The notes beneath the pieces were generated by a model, which saw only the letters and a program-made list of their open reading frames with translations, made no database searches and was not told the origin of the DNA. The position numbers and the translations under genes were made by a program. This document shows positions 1 through 8,238 of a DNA stretch of 64,000 bases, piece after piece (within the stretch, counting starts at the first letter, position 1; the number at the start of each line of letters is the position of its first letter). The DNA is from Actinoplanes palleronii (GTDB taxonomy: Bacteria > Actinomycetota > Actinomycetes > Mycobacteriales > Micromonosporaceae). The DNA is taken from positions 1 to 64,000 of the forward strand of contig NZ_BOMS01000048.1 in the NCBI RefSeq assembly GCF_016862315.1, read 5' to 3'.

Positions 1-285
1 GGCAGCGACAGGTACATCGCGAGCGGGCATGTGCGCCCCGCCACCCGCAAAGTGATCGGGGGCGACCAGCCGGCGATCGTCGTGCTCGACGTTCCCCGCG
101 CAGACGCCGTGTTCGCCCCGGCCGGGGTCGGTTATATCCCGGCCGCGAGCGCACGGCCGGGTATTCGCCGGCATCCGGTCACCCGCGCCACCGCCCGGAC
201 CGGGATGCCCCCGCAGGCCAGACGGTTCCAGCCGCCAACGCCCCATCAGGATCAACTTGAGCTGAGCGGCATTGGGTCAGAGTGA
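1..285 (+). CDS. possible 3' end of an unrecognised gene
   Basis: A reading frame is open from the first base of the window to a TGA at 283-285. Its first ~70 codons have high third-position GC, as real genes here do, while the last ~25 codons do not. I recognise no domain. It converges on the alpha/beta hydrolase and would overlap its stop codon by a few bases. If real, the start lies outside the window. It could equally be non-coding, since nothing else in 1-276 is identifiable. Confidence 0.25.
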   Translation, partial: GSDRYIASGHVRPATRKVIGGDQPAIVVLDVPRADAVFAPAGVGYIPAASARPGIRRHPVTRATARTGMPPQARRFQPPTPHQDQLELSGIGSE

Positions 286-1320
286 GCCGGTGCGCAGCCA
301 GCGGTGCGTCGCCGTGATCTCCTCGTGCGGGTCGCCGGGCAGGTGGCCGCCGCCGGCGGTCTCCACGACGGTCGCGCCGGGGATCCGGGCGGCCAGGAAC
401 CGGCCGTGCCCGACCGGGCACGATGTGTCGGCGTCACCGTAGGTGAGCAGCACCGGGACGGTGATGTCCGCGAGATCAAAACCCCACGCGCGGACAAAAG
501 CAAGGGTGTCGTCGACGGAACCGCCCACGCCGTGGCGGGCCTGCTCGGCGATGATCCGGCGGAACGAGGTGATCACTTCCGGACGGAGCAGGTACTCGAC
601 GTCAGCGGCGGGTGCGCCGTCACCCATCAGCGCGCCGGGGTCCTCGGCGATGCGCTTGGCCATCAGCTGCTGGGCCTGCTCCAGCTCGCGGGTCAGCACG
701 GCCTCGCCGGCCTCGGCCCAGGTGAGCTCGTCGGCGATCTCCGGCTCCATGCCGGCCAGCCACTCGGCGCGGGCAAGACCGCGCCCACCGCTCTGCGCCG
801 TTCCCGCAAGCCGAGCCGTTCCCGCAAACCGGACCGTCTCCGCAAACCGGACCGTCTCCGCAAACCGGGCTGGCTCCGCAAACCGGGCTGGCTCCGCAAA
901 CCGGGCTGGCTTCGCAAACCGGGCCGGCTCCGCAAGCGGCGCCAGGGAGGACTGGCAGGCGACCCGCTCGACCCGGCCGCCGAGCAGCGCGGCACAGGCC
1001 AAGGCGTGCGGGCCGCCGCCGGAACCACCGACGATCGCGAACCGCTCGAAACCCAGCGCGTCCGCGACGGCCAGCACGTCCGTGGCCTCGTCCGCCACCG
1101 ACCGGCCACGACGGCGGGTGGAACGGCCGTAGCCGGCCCGGTCGGTGGTGACATACCGGACGCCGGCCGCGGCGTAGAGCGCGTCGTCCGGCCAGCGGCT
1201 GAAGCGGCACCCCGGGGTGCCGTGCAGGCCGATGACCGGATATCCGGCCGGGTCACCACCGTCCAGCCAGGCCAGCACGCGCCCGTCGGGGGTGGTCAGG
1301 GTTCCGGTTCGCTCGTCCAC
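277..1320 (-). CDS. alpha/beta hydrolase with tandem hexapeptide repeat
   Basis: About 347 residues. The alpha/beta-hydrolase fold is visible: the oxyanion segment HGTPG near the N terminus, a nucleophile elbow GGSGGG, a later acidic residue in YGDAD and a terminal catalytic His in GGGHLPGD. Substrate is unknown; relatives include esterases and proline iminopeptidase-like enzymes. Between the elbow and the cap region lies a low-complexity insert of PAR-F-A-E-like hexapeptides encoded by an 18-bp tandem repeat, which is not typical of the family. I chose GTG 1320, which starts the family-like N terminus; ATG 1350 is an alternative adding ten residues. It follows msrA on the same strand with a short gap, so the two are probably cotranscribed. 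Confidence 0.8.
   Translation of the reverse strand: MDERTGTLTTPDGRVLAWLDGGDPAGYPVIGLHGTPGCRFSRWPDDALYAAAGVRYVTTDRAGYGRSTRRRGRSVADEATDVLAVADALGFERFAIVGGSGGGPHALACAALLGGRVERVACQSSLAPLAEPARFAKPARFAEPARFAEPARFAETVRFAETVRFAGTARLAGTAQSGGRGLARAEWLAGMEPEIADELTWAEAGEAVLTRELEQAQQLMAKRIAEDPGALMGDGAPAADVEYLLRPEVITSFRRIIAEQARHGVGGSVDDTLAFVRAWGFDLADITVPVLLTYGDADTSCPVGHGRFLAARIPGATVVETAGGGHLPGDPHEEITATHRWLRTGSL
805..939. repeat. 18-bp in-frame minisatellite
   Basis: Seven consecutive 18-bp units begin at 805, 823, 841, 859, 877, 895 and 913, with a partial eighth to 939. Each starts CGCAAACCGG or a close variant. The unit is a multiple of three, so copy-number change would keep the hydrolase frame and add or remove six residues. 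Confidence 0.95.
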
Positions 1321-1370
1321 TGTCCAATGGTGACAGCCGATCCGCCCCATGGTGACAGCCGATCGGCGCC

Positions 1371-1874
1371 CTACTGGGAGCGGCGCGGCAGCTTCCAGTC
1401 CGGGCGGGGGAAGTGGCAGGTGTAGCCGTTCGGGATGCGCTCCAGGTAGTCCTGGTGCTCCGGCTCGGCCTCCCAGAATGCGCCGGCCGCGGTCACCTCG
1501 GTGACCACCTTGCCCGGCCACAGCCCCGACGCGTCCACGTCGGCGATGGTGTCCTCGGCGACGCTCTTCTGCTCGTCGCTCTCGAAGAAGATCGCCGACC
1601 GGTAACTGGTGCCGATGTCGTTGCCCTGCCGGTTCACGGTGCTCGGGTCGTGGATCTGGAAGAAAAATTCCAAGATCTCACGGTACGACGTGACCACCGG
1701 ATCGAACGTGATCTCGATGGCCTCCGCATGCCCCTCGTGGTTGCGGTACGTGGCGTTCGCCACCGCCCCGCCGGTGTAACCGACCCGGGTCGACACCACC
1801 CCGGGACGCCGGCGGATCAGGTCCTGCATCCCCCAGAAACAGCCGCCGGCCAGAATCGCCTTCTCTGTAGCCAT
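1371..1874 (-). CDS. msrA: peptide methionine-S-sulfoxide reductase MsrA
   Basis: About 167 residues, normal length for MsrA. It reduces the S epimer of methionine sulfoxide in proteins, using thioredoxin as reductant. The signature GCFWG with catalytic Cys12 lies right after the start, followed by the conserved GYTGG and the His/Glu-rich [10 protein letters not shown] segment. ATG 1874 is preferred over GTG 1883 because a GAGG ribosome site sits about eight bases upstream of it. The alpha/beta hydrolase follows about 50 bp downstream on the same strand. Confidence 0.95.
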   Translation of the reverse strand: MATEKAILAGGCFWGMQDLIRRRPGVVSTRVGYTGGAVANATYRNHEGHAEAIEITFDPVVTSYREILEFFFQIHDPSTVNRQGNDIGTSYRSAIFFESDEQKSVAEDTIADVDASGLWPGKVVTEVTAAGAFWEAEPEHQDYLERIPNGYTCHFPRPDWKLPRRSQ

Positions 1875-1930
1875 CTCGCACACCTCATTCGTCGTCGCGC
1901 CCGTCCAGCATGCATCACCGGGTGACCGGG

Positions 1931-2536
1931 TCAGTTCGTGGCCCGGTAGAAGACGACGCGACCGAACCGGGCCCGGCCACGGCCGTTCTCGGCCGGACGG
2001 GTCAGCCCGGCGTCGAACATGGCGGCCAGCACGTGATCCGGGTCGGTCGCGGCGAGCCCGGACGGCCGGGGCGCGTGCTCACCGACCACGTCGAGGACGT
2101 GCAGTTCGCCGCCGGGGCGCAGCACTCGCCGGACTTCGCGCAACGTACGGGCGTGTTCCCCGGCGTCCAGGTGGTGCAGCATCAGCGAGGACAGCACCCG
2201 GTCGACGCTCGCGTCAGGTAACGGCAGGCGGCCGGCGTAGGCGTGTTCGTACCGAATGGGAAGTCCGCCTCTGGCGGCCTTGCGCCGGGCCCGCCGCAGC
2301 GACCCGAGGTCCGGATCGATGCCGATCACCTCAAGACCGGACCTTTCCTGTACGAGGGTGGTCAGCAGCGTTCCGGTGCCGCAGCCGATCTCCAGCACCC
2401 GCTGGCCGGGCTGCGGATCGGCGCGTTCCAGCAGTTGCCGGTGCACCCGGCGGACGCCGGCGAGCCGGCAGAACGGGTCGTAGAGGGGCAGCAGCCACCG
2501 CAGGCCCATGGCGGGCAGATACGCCTGCTCAGTCAT
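1931..2536 (-). CDS. class I SAM-dependent methyltransferase
   Basis: About 201 residues. The SAM-binding motif [13 protein letters not shown], an acidic motif II (IGIDPD) and the later LHVLDVV segment mark a Methyltransf_11/25 family enzyme; the SLMLHHLD segment matches the post-motif region. The substrate cannot be told from sequence. ATG 2536 is chosen because AGGAGA stands just upstream; the longer open frame runs into the divergent AraC gene. Divergent arrangement with the AraC regulator suggests, without proving, that the regulator controls it. Confidence 0.85.
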   Translation of the reverse strand: MTEQAYLPAMGLRWLLPLYDPFCRLAGVRRVHRQLLERADPQPGQRVLEIGCGTGTLLTTLVQERSGLEVIGIDPDLGSLRRARRKAARGGLPIRYEHAYAGRLPLPDASVDRVLSSLMLHHLDAGEHARTLREVRRVLRPGGELHVLDVVGEHAPRPSGLAATDPDHVLAAMFDAGLTRPAENGRGRARFGRVVFYRATN

Positions 2537-2585
2537 GTCTCGTCTCCTAAGATCCGACACGATGCTCGGTCGTATTCTCAGCCTC

Positions 2586-3518
2586 ATGCCCGGCACAGAC
2601 GCGCGCAGCGGCGATTTCGTGGACATGATGCGACGATTCTCGGTTCCGGTGGGGCGGACCGGGGACGGGGTGCCGGTCTACGGATTCGGCCGGTCGCCCG
2701 AGGTGCTGCCGATCGGGTCGGCCCGGCTGCCCGGCGCGGTCCCGCAGGCGAGCACCGGCGCGCACGCGCACGACTTCCTGCTGCTGTACTACGCGCACCG
2801 CGCCGCCGCGACCGTGGTTGTCGACGGTCGCCGGTGGTCGATCAGCGACGGGGACCTGTTCGTGTTCGCCCCTGGCCAGGTCGTCGACGTGACCGCGACG
2901 GATCAGGTCGCCGAGGACGGCTGGGTGGTGTGGTTCCCGGCCGACATGGTGCGCTCCGGCGCGTACGCGTCCTGGCGCTCGCATCCGCTGCTGTTCCCGT
3001 TCGCCCGGGGCGCCGACCGGGCGCAGCGGCTGCGGATCCCGCCCGGCGACCGCGCCGCGTGGATGGCGCGCTTCGCGGACCTCGACCTCGAGCTGCGCAC
3101 CCGCCGTGACGGCCACCGGGAGGCGTTGACCGCCCACCTCACGCTGCTGCTGGTCGGCCTGGCCCGGCTGTCGGCCGACGTCGCCGACCAGCTCCGCTCG
3201 TCGGACGAGCCACTGCTCGCCGCGGTGTTCGACGTCATCGAGCAGCGCTATCACGAGGGCATCTCACTGGCCGCCGTCGCCGCCGAGGTGGCGTTGACCG
3301 CGAACCACCTGACCACGGTGGTCCGCCGCCGGACCGGCCGCACCGTCCATCAGTGGATCACCCAGCGCCGGCACCAGGAGGCCCGCGCCCTGCTGTCCGA
3401 GACTGATCTGACGGTGGCGGCGGTCAGCCGCCGGGTCGGCTATCCCGACGTCAGCTATTTCATCAAGCGCTTCCGCGCCGAGCACGGCATGACGCCGGCC
3501 CGGTGGCGGTCGGGTTGA
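2586..3518 (+). CDS. AraC-family transcriptional regulator
   Basis: About 310 residues: an N-terminal cupin-like sensing domain (AraC_binding type) and a C-terminal double helix-turn-helix from about residue 220. The terminal segment VGYPDVSYFIKRFRAEHGMTPARWR is the classic second AraC HTH (split here for reading: VGYPDVSYF then IKRFRAEHGMTPARWR). ATG 2586 is the likeliest start, with ATG 2562 possible. It is divergent from the methyltransferase across a ~50 bp gap, leaving room for overlapping promoters. The ligand is unknown. Confidence 0.85.
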   Translation: MPGTDARSGDFVDMMRRFSVPVGRTGDGVPVYGFGRSPEVLPIGSARLPGAVPQASTGAHAHDFLLLYYAHRAAATVVVDGRRWSISDGDLFVFAPGQVVDVTATDQVAEDGWVVWFPADMVRSGAYASWRSHPLLFPFARGADRAQRLRIPPGDRAAWMARFADLDLELRTRRDGHREALTAHLTLLLVGLARLSADVADQLRSSDEPLLAAVFDVIEQRYHEGISLAAVAAEVALTANHLTTVVRRRTGRTVHQWITQRRHQEARALLSETDLTVAAVSRRVGYPDVSYFIKRFRAEHGMTPARWRSG

Positions 3519-3542
3519 GCCGGGACGGCGGCGGTGAACGGC

Positions 3543-4205
3543 TCAGCGGGCATGTCCCAGTCCGGCGTCGCGGGCCTTGGCCACGGCGGCCGCCCGGTCG
3601 CTGACCTGAAGTTTGGTGAGCACCGACGCGACGTGGTTGCGGATGGTCTTCTCGGACAGCACGAGACGGCGGGCGATCTCGTGGTTGTGGTGGCCGGCGG
3701 CGACGAGTTCCAGGATTTCGCGTTCCCGGTTGGTGAGCTGCGGGAAGACCGTGGTGACGTGGTCCTGGTGCGCGCCGGTGAAGAAGTCCATGATCCGCTG
3801 GGCCACGTTGGTGCCGTACACGGCGTCGCCGCGGGCGACGGTGAGCACCGCACGGACGATGTCCGCGCGGTCGGCGCCCTTGAGCAGGTACCCGCGCGCT
3901 CCCGCACGAATGGCGCCGAAGAGGGCTTCGTCGTCCTCGTGCATCGTGAGGATGAGCACCGCCACCTCGGGATGCCGGGCCTTGATCTGCCGGGTGGCGC
4001 TGACCCCGTCGGTGCCGGGCATCGAGAGGTCGGTGATCACGACGTCGGGTGTGATCCGGTCGACCATCTCGACCAGCTCCGCGCCGGACGACGCCTCGCC
4101 GATCAGGTCGATCTCCGGTGCGGTGCCGATGGCGGCGGTCAACCCGAACCGGAACATCGGGTGGTCGTCCGCGACGAGGACCCGCACCGGGGCGATCTCT
4201 GGCAT
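3543..4205 (-). CDS. NarL/FixJ-family response regulator
   Basis: 220 residues, typical length. Receiver domain residues ~5-120, with the acidic pocket in LVADDHP and the phospho-acceptor Asp59 in VVITDLSMPG. LuxR-type HTH at ~150-215 (LTNREREILEL ... SEKTIRNHVASVLTKL). It starts nine bases after the stop of the upstream histidine kinase, whose 3' end carries the GAGGAG ribosome site for it, so the two form a cognate pair. Target genes are not evident in the neighbourhood. Confidence 0.93.
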   Translation of the reverse strand: MPEIAPVRVLVADDHPMFRFGLTAAIGTAPEIDLIGEASSGAELVEMVDRITPDVVITDLSMPGTDGVSATRQIKARHPEVAVLILTMHEDDEALFGAIRAGARGYLLKGADRADIVRAVLTVARGDAVYGTNVAQRIMDFFTGAHQDHVTTVFPQLTNREREILELVAAGHHNHEIARRLVLSEKTIRNHVASVLTKLQVSDRAAAVAKARDAGLGHAR

Positions 4206-4214
4206 GTGATCTCC

Positions 4215-6197
4215 TCAGGAACAGCGTGATGACGACAAGGGCAGGGTCGCGGTGACGGTGGTTCCGCCGTCGGTGGAGTCGACCGCGAGCGCCCCGCCCA
4301 GCGCTTCGGCGCGACGGTGCATCGACGAGAGCCCCACCCCGGTGGTGCCGACGCTCGCGGGAATACCGTGGCCGTCGTCGCTGACCACGATGTGCAGTGC
4401 CTCATCCGCGGTGATCTTGACGTGGGCGTGCCGGGCGTGAGCGTGCCGGGCGGTGTTGGTGAGCGCCTCGGTGATGATGCGGTACGCCGCCACTTCGATG
4501 TCGGGTGCGAGCGTGGGCAGGCTCGCTGCGGTCACGTCCACCGGCAGTTCCGGGCCGAGGCTCGTGGCATGGCGTTCGACGGCCTGGGCCAGGTCGGCGG
4601 TGTCCAGGACGGTGGGCCGAAGGCCGTCGATGATGCGGCGGATGTCGCGCACCGCGGTGTCGGTCCCGGACTGCAGTCGCTGCACGAGCGTGCCGGCCGG
4701 TGTGTCCGGGTCGCCGATCTGACTGGCGAGGGCCTGCAGTCCCAGGCTCATCCCGGCCAGGGATGGTCCCAGCCCGTCGTGCAGGTCCCGGCGCAGCCGG
4801 TCCCGTTCGTCGCGGGTCGCGGTGACGACCCGGTTCCGTTCCGCCTCGAGCGATTCGGTCAGCTCAGCGGCGGAGACGACGACGGCGAGCTGGGTCGCCA
4901 GCGCGGTCAGCAACCGGACCTCGACCTCGGAGTAGAGCTCACCGCCCGGCGGGTCGGCCACTCTCAGCTCGCCGATCTCCACTCCACCGAACCGCAACGA
5001 CAGCGCGAGGTAGCGGTCCGGCTCCTGCCCGGTACGCGCCAGCACCTTCCCGTCCGGCGTGACGATCACCGCCCCGTCGGCGCCGACCGCGGCCGCCACG
5101 GTCGCGACGGCGGCCGGCACCAGATCCAGGCGGTTCTCGGCGAGGCTGTCGCTCAGCTCGGCCACCGCGTGCAGCGGATTGCGGCGGGCGCCGTAGACGA
5201 ACCGGGTGAAGGCCCGCCGCAGCCGGTCACGCGCCCGGGCGAGTCCCACCACGACGGCCACCACCACGACCAGGAACAACGGGTGGTGGTCCAGCGACAA
5301 ACCGGCACCCCAGGCGATGGGGATGTAGACGTTGTAGAACAGGGCGGTGAGCCCGGCGTAGACGAGTGCACGGCGCAGCACCGCCGGGATCCCCCGCAAT
5401 CGGTGGCGCAGCACACTGGCCGCCAAGCCGATCGGAATGATCAGTATCGGATCCGTCAGAGCCCGCAGCAGGATGGGAGTGTTTCCCAAGAACCCGCTGC
5501 CGGTGGTCAGAAGGTAACGGCACGTGAACGCCAGCAGGGCGCAGCCCGCAAACCAGACCCACTGCTGACGCTGCGGATACAGCGCGTGCCGCCGGCAGAC
5601 GAGTACCGCGATCACCAGCGTCGCGGCCGCCGGCACCAACGTGAGCGGGAGCGACAGTTCGCCGGGGACGTACACGGACAGGTATTGCACCGCGACAGTC
5701 GCGACGACCACCCCGACCGGCCACCGCCACCAGCGCGCGGGCGGGCGCCCATCGGGATACGACAGCACGAGCACCACGGTCGGCACGACCAGCATCACCA
5801 GACCGGACAGCATCAAGGAAAGCGCGAGGAACGCGGCATTCACCGCGGCGCCGTCGGTCGTGCTCACCCGCATCCTGTAGATCGCGTTGACGAGCTCGAT
5901 GCATGACAGCACCAGGCCGTAGGCGACGAACCACCAGCCCAGCACGGCACCGGAAGGCAGCCTGGCCAGTGCACAGCCGGCCGCGCTCCAGCCCAGCACC
6001 GGCACCGCCCCGATGATCAGATAGTCGGCTGTCATCGTGCGCGGGCTCGTCGAACCGTCTTCGGGCCCCCACCAGAACGTGAACTCCCACGGGGTGCCCT
6101 GCATGTCGGTGAACACGCTGAAGTTCATGACCGTACTGACCGCGAGCGCGGCAGCCGAGGCCAGAACCAGCGTGCCGATCAATAGCCGTTGTCGCAT
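4215..6197 (-). CDS. membrane sensor histidine kinase (HisKA_3)
   Basis: About 660 residues. The N-terminal half is hydrophobic with roughly eight to ten predicted membrane segments, followed by a GAF-like region and a HisKA_3 dimerisation domain containing RRDLHDGLGPSLAG with phospho-His473. The ATPase domain ends with DDGHGIPA and a TGVGLSSM G-box. This is the NarX/DegS-like kinase class that pairs with LuxR-type regulators such as the downstream gene. ATG 6197 is chosen because the long upstream extension lacks any domain and overlaps the divergent kinase promoter. The input signal is unknown. Confidence 0.9.
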   Translation of the reverse strand: MRQRLLIGTLVLASAAALAVSTVMNFSVFTDMQGTPWEFTFWWGPEDGSTSPRTMTADYLIIGAVPVLGWSAAGCALARLPSGAVLGWWFVAYGLVLSCIELVNAIYRMRVSTTDGAAVNAAFLALSLMLSGLVMLVVPTVVLVLSYPDGRPPARWWRWPVGVVVATVAVQYLSVYVPGELSLPLTLVPAAATLVIAVLVCRRHALYPQRQQWVWFAGCALLAFTCRYLLTTGSGFLGNTPILLRALTDPILIIPIGLAASVLRHRLRGIPAVLRRALVYAGLTALFYNVYIPIAWGAGLSLDHHPLFLVVVVAVVVGLARARDRLRRAFTRFVYGARRNPLHAVAELSDSLAENRLDLVPAAVATVAAAVGADGAVIVTPDGKVLARTGQEPDRYLALSLRFGGVEIGELRVADPPGGELYSEVEVRLLTALATQLAVVVSAAELTESLEAERNRVVTATRDERDRLRRDLHDGLGPSLAGMSLGLQALASQIGDPDTPAGTLVQRLQSGTDTAVRDIRRIIDGLRPTVLDTADLAQAVERHATSLGPELPVDVTAASLPTLAPDIEVAAYRIITEALTNTARHAHARHAHVKITADEALHIVVSDDGHGIPASVGTTGVGLSSMHRRAEALGGALAVDSTDGGTTVTATLPLSSSRCS

Positions 6198-6370
6198 GAC
6201 CTCAGTCTGAGCGCCGATATGTCCCGGAAGTGCAGACTTCGCGCCCGATTCGGCCGGGCAACCTGCCCGGGTCGGCCGGGACCCGGGTCTCATGCGCCCA
6301 CCCACCCGGGCGCAGCACGGTGAGGTCATCGCGTCGGGCCATCCGCCCCGCCGAACCGAAAGGGGCCACC

Positions 6371-7138
6371 ATGAGTGCCCGCACCCGACCCGCACCGAGG
6401 CTGCTCGCCAAGACCGTCCGCCGCCGGCCGGACCCCGAGCAGTCGGCGCGGTGCCGCGAGACCGAGCTACGAGGCTTGCTCACCATGGCCGGCCACGACC
6501 TCGGGTCACCGCTGACCGTCATCGCCGCGCACCTGCAGCAGCTGCGCGAGGACGACGGATCGCAGCTGGGCGCACGGGCGCATCGGGACCTCGACGTGAT
6601 GGAACGCGCCGTTCGGCGCATGAACCGCCTGGTGGAGAACCTGCTCGCGCACGCCCGAGCCGACCAGTCGGCACTACGGGTACGTGTCGTGCCGCTGGGC
6701 GACCTGGTCGCGGAAGTGACGGCGGAACGCCTCACCACCGACGACGGATCACGGGTGACGGCGCCCGGTTCGCTTCCGGACGTGCACGCCGACCCCGATC
6801 TCCTGCAGCACGTGATCGACAACCTGATCGGGAACGCGCTCAAATACCGGCGGCCCGGTACTGCCGCACAGGTGGAGATCTCCGCGCAGGTGACACCCGG
6901 CGGCGTACGCGTCGAGGTCGCAGACCACGGCATCGGCATTCCGGAGGCCGACCGGCCGAAGGTCTTCGACGCCTTCCACCGGTCCGCCAACAGCGGCGGC
7001 TACCAGGGCACCGGACTGGGACTCGCCATCTGCCGTCGCATCGTGGAACGGCACGGCGGCCGGATCGGCGTCGAGCCACACCCCGGCGGCGGCAGCCGCT
7101 TCTGGTTCACCCTGCCGCTACTCGGTACTACCGATTAG
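6371..7138 (+). CDS. orphan soluble histidine kinase (HisKA/HATPase)
   Basis: About 255 residues. H-box AGHDLGSPLTV with phospho-His42, N-box DNLIGNALKY, G1 box DHGIGIPEADR and G2 box GTGLGLAICRRIVERHGG are all intact. There is no membrane segment, PAS or GAF domain before the H-box, only about 35 basic residues, so the sensing input must come from a partner or be absent. No response regulator is adjacent on this strand. Its stop codon lies inside the first of three 23-bp repeats that precede the padR gene, so the two genes may share regulation. ATG 6371 has a purine-rich GAAAGGGG upstream. Confidence 0.88.
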   Translation: MSARTRPAPRLLAKTVRRRPDPEQSARCRETELRGLLTMAGHDLGSPLTVIAAHLQQLREDDGSQLGARAHRDLDVMERAVRRMNRLVENLLAHARADQSALRVRVVPLGDLVAEVTAERLTTDDGSRVTAPGSLPDVHADPDLLQHVIDNLIGNALKYRRPGTAAQVEISAQVTPGGVRVEVADHGIGIPEADRPKVFDAFHRSANSGGYQGTGLGLAICRRIVERHGGRIGVEPHPGGGSRFWFTLPLLGTTD

Positions 7139-7183
7139 CGGTACTCGGTGGTACGTTCTAGCGGTACTCGGTGCTACGCAGTA
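7115..7183. promoter_or_regulatory. three 23-bp tandem repeats before padR (putative operator)
   Basis: Units at 7115-7137, 7138-7160 and 7161-7183 share the core GGTACTCGGT followed by a near-palindromic GTAC arm. They overlap the kinase stop codon and end 14 bp before the padR start. The spacing is about two helical turns. PadR proteins normally autoregulate through repeated palindromes of this kind, so this is the likely PadR operator; that is inference. Confidence 0.65.
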
Positions 7184-7197
7184 CCAGGAGGGCCGTG

Positions 7198-7521
7198 ATG
7201 GAAGACCTGACCGAGATGTTGAAGGGCACCCTTGAAGGCTGCGTGCTGGAGATCATCGGCGGCGAGGAGACCTACGGTTACGCGATCACCCGCCGGCTGA
7301 ACGAGCTCGGCTTCACCGACGTCATCGAGGGCACGGTCTACACCATCCTGGTGCGACTGGAGCGCAACGGGCTCGTCCAGGTGACCAAGAGACCGTCCGG
7401 GGTGGGCCCGCCGCGCAAGTTCTACGCGCTCAACGACGCAGGGCGCGCCGAGCTCGCGACGTTCTGGGCGAAATGGTCATACGTCTCGGCACGCATCGAC
7501 AAGTTGAAGGAGGGCAGATGA
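7198..7521 (+). CDS. PadR-family transcriptional regulator
   Basis: 107 residues, matching the short PadR subfamily. The winged-helix core is visible: LKGTLEGCVLEIIGGEETYG, then EGTVYTILVRLERNGLV, then the wing with PRKFYALNDAGRAEL. ATG 7198 follows an AGGAGGG-like site; GTG 7195 is also possible. The stop overlaps the start of the first DUF1048 gene (ATGA), an arrangement seen repeatedly in actinobacteria and Firmicutes. It probably represses its own operon. Confidence 0.92.
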   Translation: MEDLTEMLKGTLEGCVLEIIGGEETYGYAITRRLNELGFTDVIEGTVYTILVRLERNGLVQVTKRPSGVGPPRKFYALNDAGRAELATFWAKWSYVSARIDKLKEGR

Positions 7522-7874
7522 GCTTCTGGGAGACCATCACCGGCAGCGACCTGACCAGGCAAGCAAAGGCCTACGAGACCCGGGCCGCGGCGCTGCCGGC
7601 CGACTTTCAGGCCGCGTGGGCACAGATCAAGAGCAACACCTTTGCGTACGGAAGCTTCAGCGGCCGCAACCAGATGCCCATCCTCGACGCTGCCCTCGGC
7701 CTGCTCGAAGAGGCGTCAGCCGACGGGCAGCGCGTCGACGAGGTGCTCGGCGACGACATCCCGGGCTTCTGCGCGGCGCTGGCCGGCGGCGAGGGCGCCC
7801 GCACCTACCGCGACAAGTGGCGCGAGCAGTTGAACCGCACCGTCGCCAGGAAACTGAGCAGGCTGGGAGGCTGA
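7518..7874 (+). CDS. DUF1048 family protein
   Basis: About 118 residues, helical, soluble, starting inside the padR stop codon. The segment LPADFQAAWAQIKSNTF and the acidic DVLGDDIPGFCAAL-type helix (here VLGDDIPGFCAALAGGE) match DUF1048, a family of four-helix proteins of unknown function generally coupled to PadR regulators. The next gene is a paralogue. No enzymatic motif is visible. Confidence 0.85.
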   Translation: MSFWETITGSDLTRQAKAYETRAAALPADFQAAWAQIKSNTFAYGSFSGRNQMPILDAALGLLEEASADGQRVDEVLGDDIPGFCAALAGGEGARTYRDKWREQLNRTVARKLSRLGG

Positions 7875-7875
7875 G

Positions 7876-8217
7876 ATGGGCATTCACGACATCCTCGAGG
7901 GCAAGAAGCAGTGGCGCGCTCACGTGGCCCGGATCAAGGCGCTCCCGCCGGACTACCGGATCGTCTACCAGGAGATGCAGAAGTACCTGTTCAAAGTCGG
8001 ACCAGTCGACCTGTCCGACGGCCGCCTGTTCGCCGGAATCCTCGACTTCTTCGAGGAGGGCGCCGCGGCCGGCACCGGAGTCCTCGACCTGATCGGCCCG
8101 GACGTGGCCGCCTTCACCGACGACCTGATCAAGGACTCCCCCACCTACGCCGACCTCTATCAGCAGTCACTCGCCAAGAAGGCGAACGAAGCGAGTGACC
8201 GATCTACCCGCCCGTGA
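7876..8217 (+). CDS. DUF1048 family protein (second copy)
   Basis: 113 residues, beginning one base after the preceding stop. It shares with its neighbour the pattern LPPDYRIVYQEMQKYLF, the central LDFFEEGAAAGTGVLDLIG and a terminal basic helix, so the pair arose by tandem duplication. Function unknown; probably works with the upstream paralogue under PadR control. Confidence 0.87.
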   Translation: MGIHDILEGKKQWRAHVARIKALPPDYRIVYQEMQKYLFKVGPVDLSDGRLFAGILDFFEEGAAAGTGVLDLIGPDVAAFTDDLIKDSPTYADLYQQSLAKKANEASDRSTRP

Positions 8218-8238
8218 GCGGGGCGCGGATCGCTGGGC

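Noticed and set aside
805..939. CRISPR-like repeat array
   Set aside because: Units are 18 bp, contiguous, without spacers, and lie in frame within a gene.
304..1425. Long plus-strand open frame opposite the hydrolase and msrA
   Set aside because: Shadow frame of the 18-bp repeat and GC bias; no domain, and the minus strand encodes clear families.
7115..7183. CRISPR or att-like repeats
   Set aside because: Three contiguous short copies next to padR fit an operator; no integrase or cas gene.
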